A stretch of DNA of 39,833 nucleotides from a virus. The DNA lies in IMG/VR virus record IMGVR_UViG_3300040801_001899, positions 1 to 39,833 of that record. The stretch is one strand, 5' to 3'. Below the pieces are notes generated by a model. That model saw only the letters and a list, made by a program, of their open reading frames with translations. It did no database searches and was not told the DNA's origin. Positions 39,812 to 39,833 of this stretch are shown in pieces. Numbering within the stretch: the stretch's first letter is position 1; every line of letters begins with the position of its first letter. The position numbers and the translations under genes were made by a program.

Positions 39812-39833
39812 TATGCGCCTATTATCCCGTGAG
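39717..39833. repeat. Terminal direct repeat, copy 2
   Basis: This is the second copy of the 117-base block found at 1-117. It contains the start of the membrane-protein gene (ATG at 39811) and the last codons and stop of the large fibre gene. In the closed circle those two genes overlap by one base as TAATG. Confidence 0.9.

Noticed and set aside
1-39833. Apparent scarcity of GGCC and GCGC as evidence of restriction avoidance or DNA modification
   Set aside because: Only about seven or eight of each were seen by eye, but the strong strand skew and codon bias may account for it; it needs a computed Markov expectation.
1-39833. Diversity-generating retroelement, CRISPR array, tRNA genes, integrase or attachment sites
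   Set aside because: No reverse transcriptase, template/variable repeat pair, regular spacer array, tRNA-like fold or recombinase was recognised on either strand.

Overview
This window looks like a complete genome of a tailed double-stranded DNA phage with a long non-contractile (siphovirus-type) tail. The first 117 bases (1-117) recur exactly as the last 117 (39717-39833), so the contig closes into a circle of about 39,716 bp. The fibre gene at 95-4105 then runs into the membrane-protein gene at 39380-39811 through a TAATG stop/start overlap. Every convincing gene is on the minus strand, so the genome reads right to left. No integrase, DNA polymerase, tRNA, rRNA, transposase or CRISPR array is visible.

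Host. The host is probably a member of Bacteroidota, at moderate confidence. Two intergenic regions carry elements close to the Bacteroidota promoter (TTTG, 19-21 bases, TAnnTTTG), many leaders are AT-rich, and the lysis region encodes a secreted Ig-like (SbsA-type) protein and a lipoprotein. Many genes nevertheless have AGAAAGG/GGAGG-type Shine-Dalgarno sequences. The coding strand is purine-rich and C-poor along the whole genome.

Layout in the direction of transcription. (1) 39811-38594: a four-helix membrane protein, a DUF1617-like protein and a protein of unknown function finish the late operon, which ends at a strong terminator (about 38500-38532). (2) 38593-37933: the early control region, with four AATCC pentamers spaced exactly 11 bp apart, a Bacteroidota-like promoter and a small, apparently frameshifted leader gene. 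(3) 37932-34960: a compact operon of small early proteins, a HExxH metallopeptidase and a DUF932-like protein, ending at a hairpin. (4) 34857-29041: a second control region with palindromic operators, then a Cro-like protein, a DUF1351-like protein, a Bet/RecT annealing protein, a replication initiator with a KEKEKD linker, a putative helicase-loader-type protein, a NinG-like protein and small proteins. Internal terminators lie at about 31941-31966 and 28996-29023. (5) 28925-19527: a putative HTH regulator, a ParB-like protein, a GT-A glycosyltransferase resembling TET-associated phage enzymes, both terminase subunits, an SPP1-type portal, a MuF head protein fused to a PI3/4-kinase-like domain, a scaffold, the coat protein and a decoration protein, with a terminator after the decoration gene. 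(6) 19522-12796: head-completion and appendage proteins, interrupted by a methyltransferase/glycosyltransferase/Cys-cluster cassette and followed by a 950-residue repeat protein. (7) 12875-10260: a lysis and envelope module with lipoprotein, Ig-like secreted protein, holin-like and spanin-like proteins and an M15 peptidase. (8) 10190-95: the tail module, comprising a gp10-like protein, tail terminator, tail tube, frameshifted assembly chaperone, tape measure, baseplate protein and large fibre.

How the parts work together. Early genes under two separate operator regions lead into recombination and replication that must rely on host polymerase. A putative regulator behind a terminator may open the late genes. 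The most striking feature is the MuF-kinase fusion: a virion-associated head protein carrying a complete-looking kinase active site, which could be delivered into the host with the DNA. Next is the ParB plus TAGT-like glycosyltransferase pair beside the terminase, which suggests DNA or other glycosylation although no TET-type oxygenase or base-modifying enzyme is visible.
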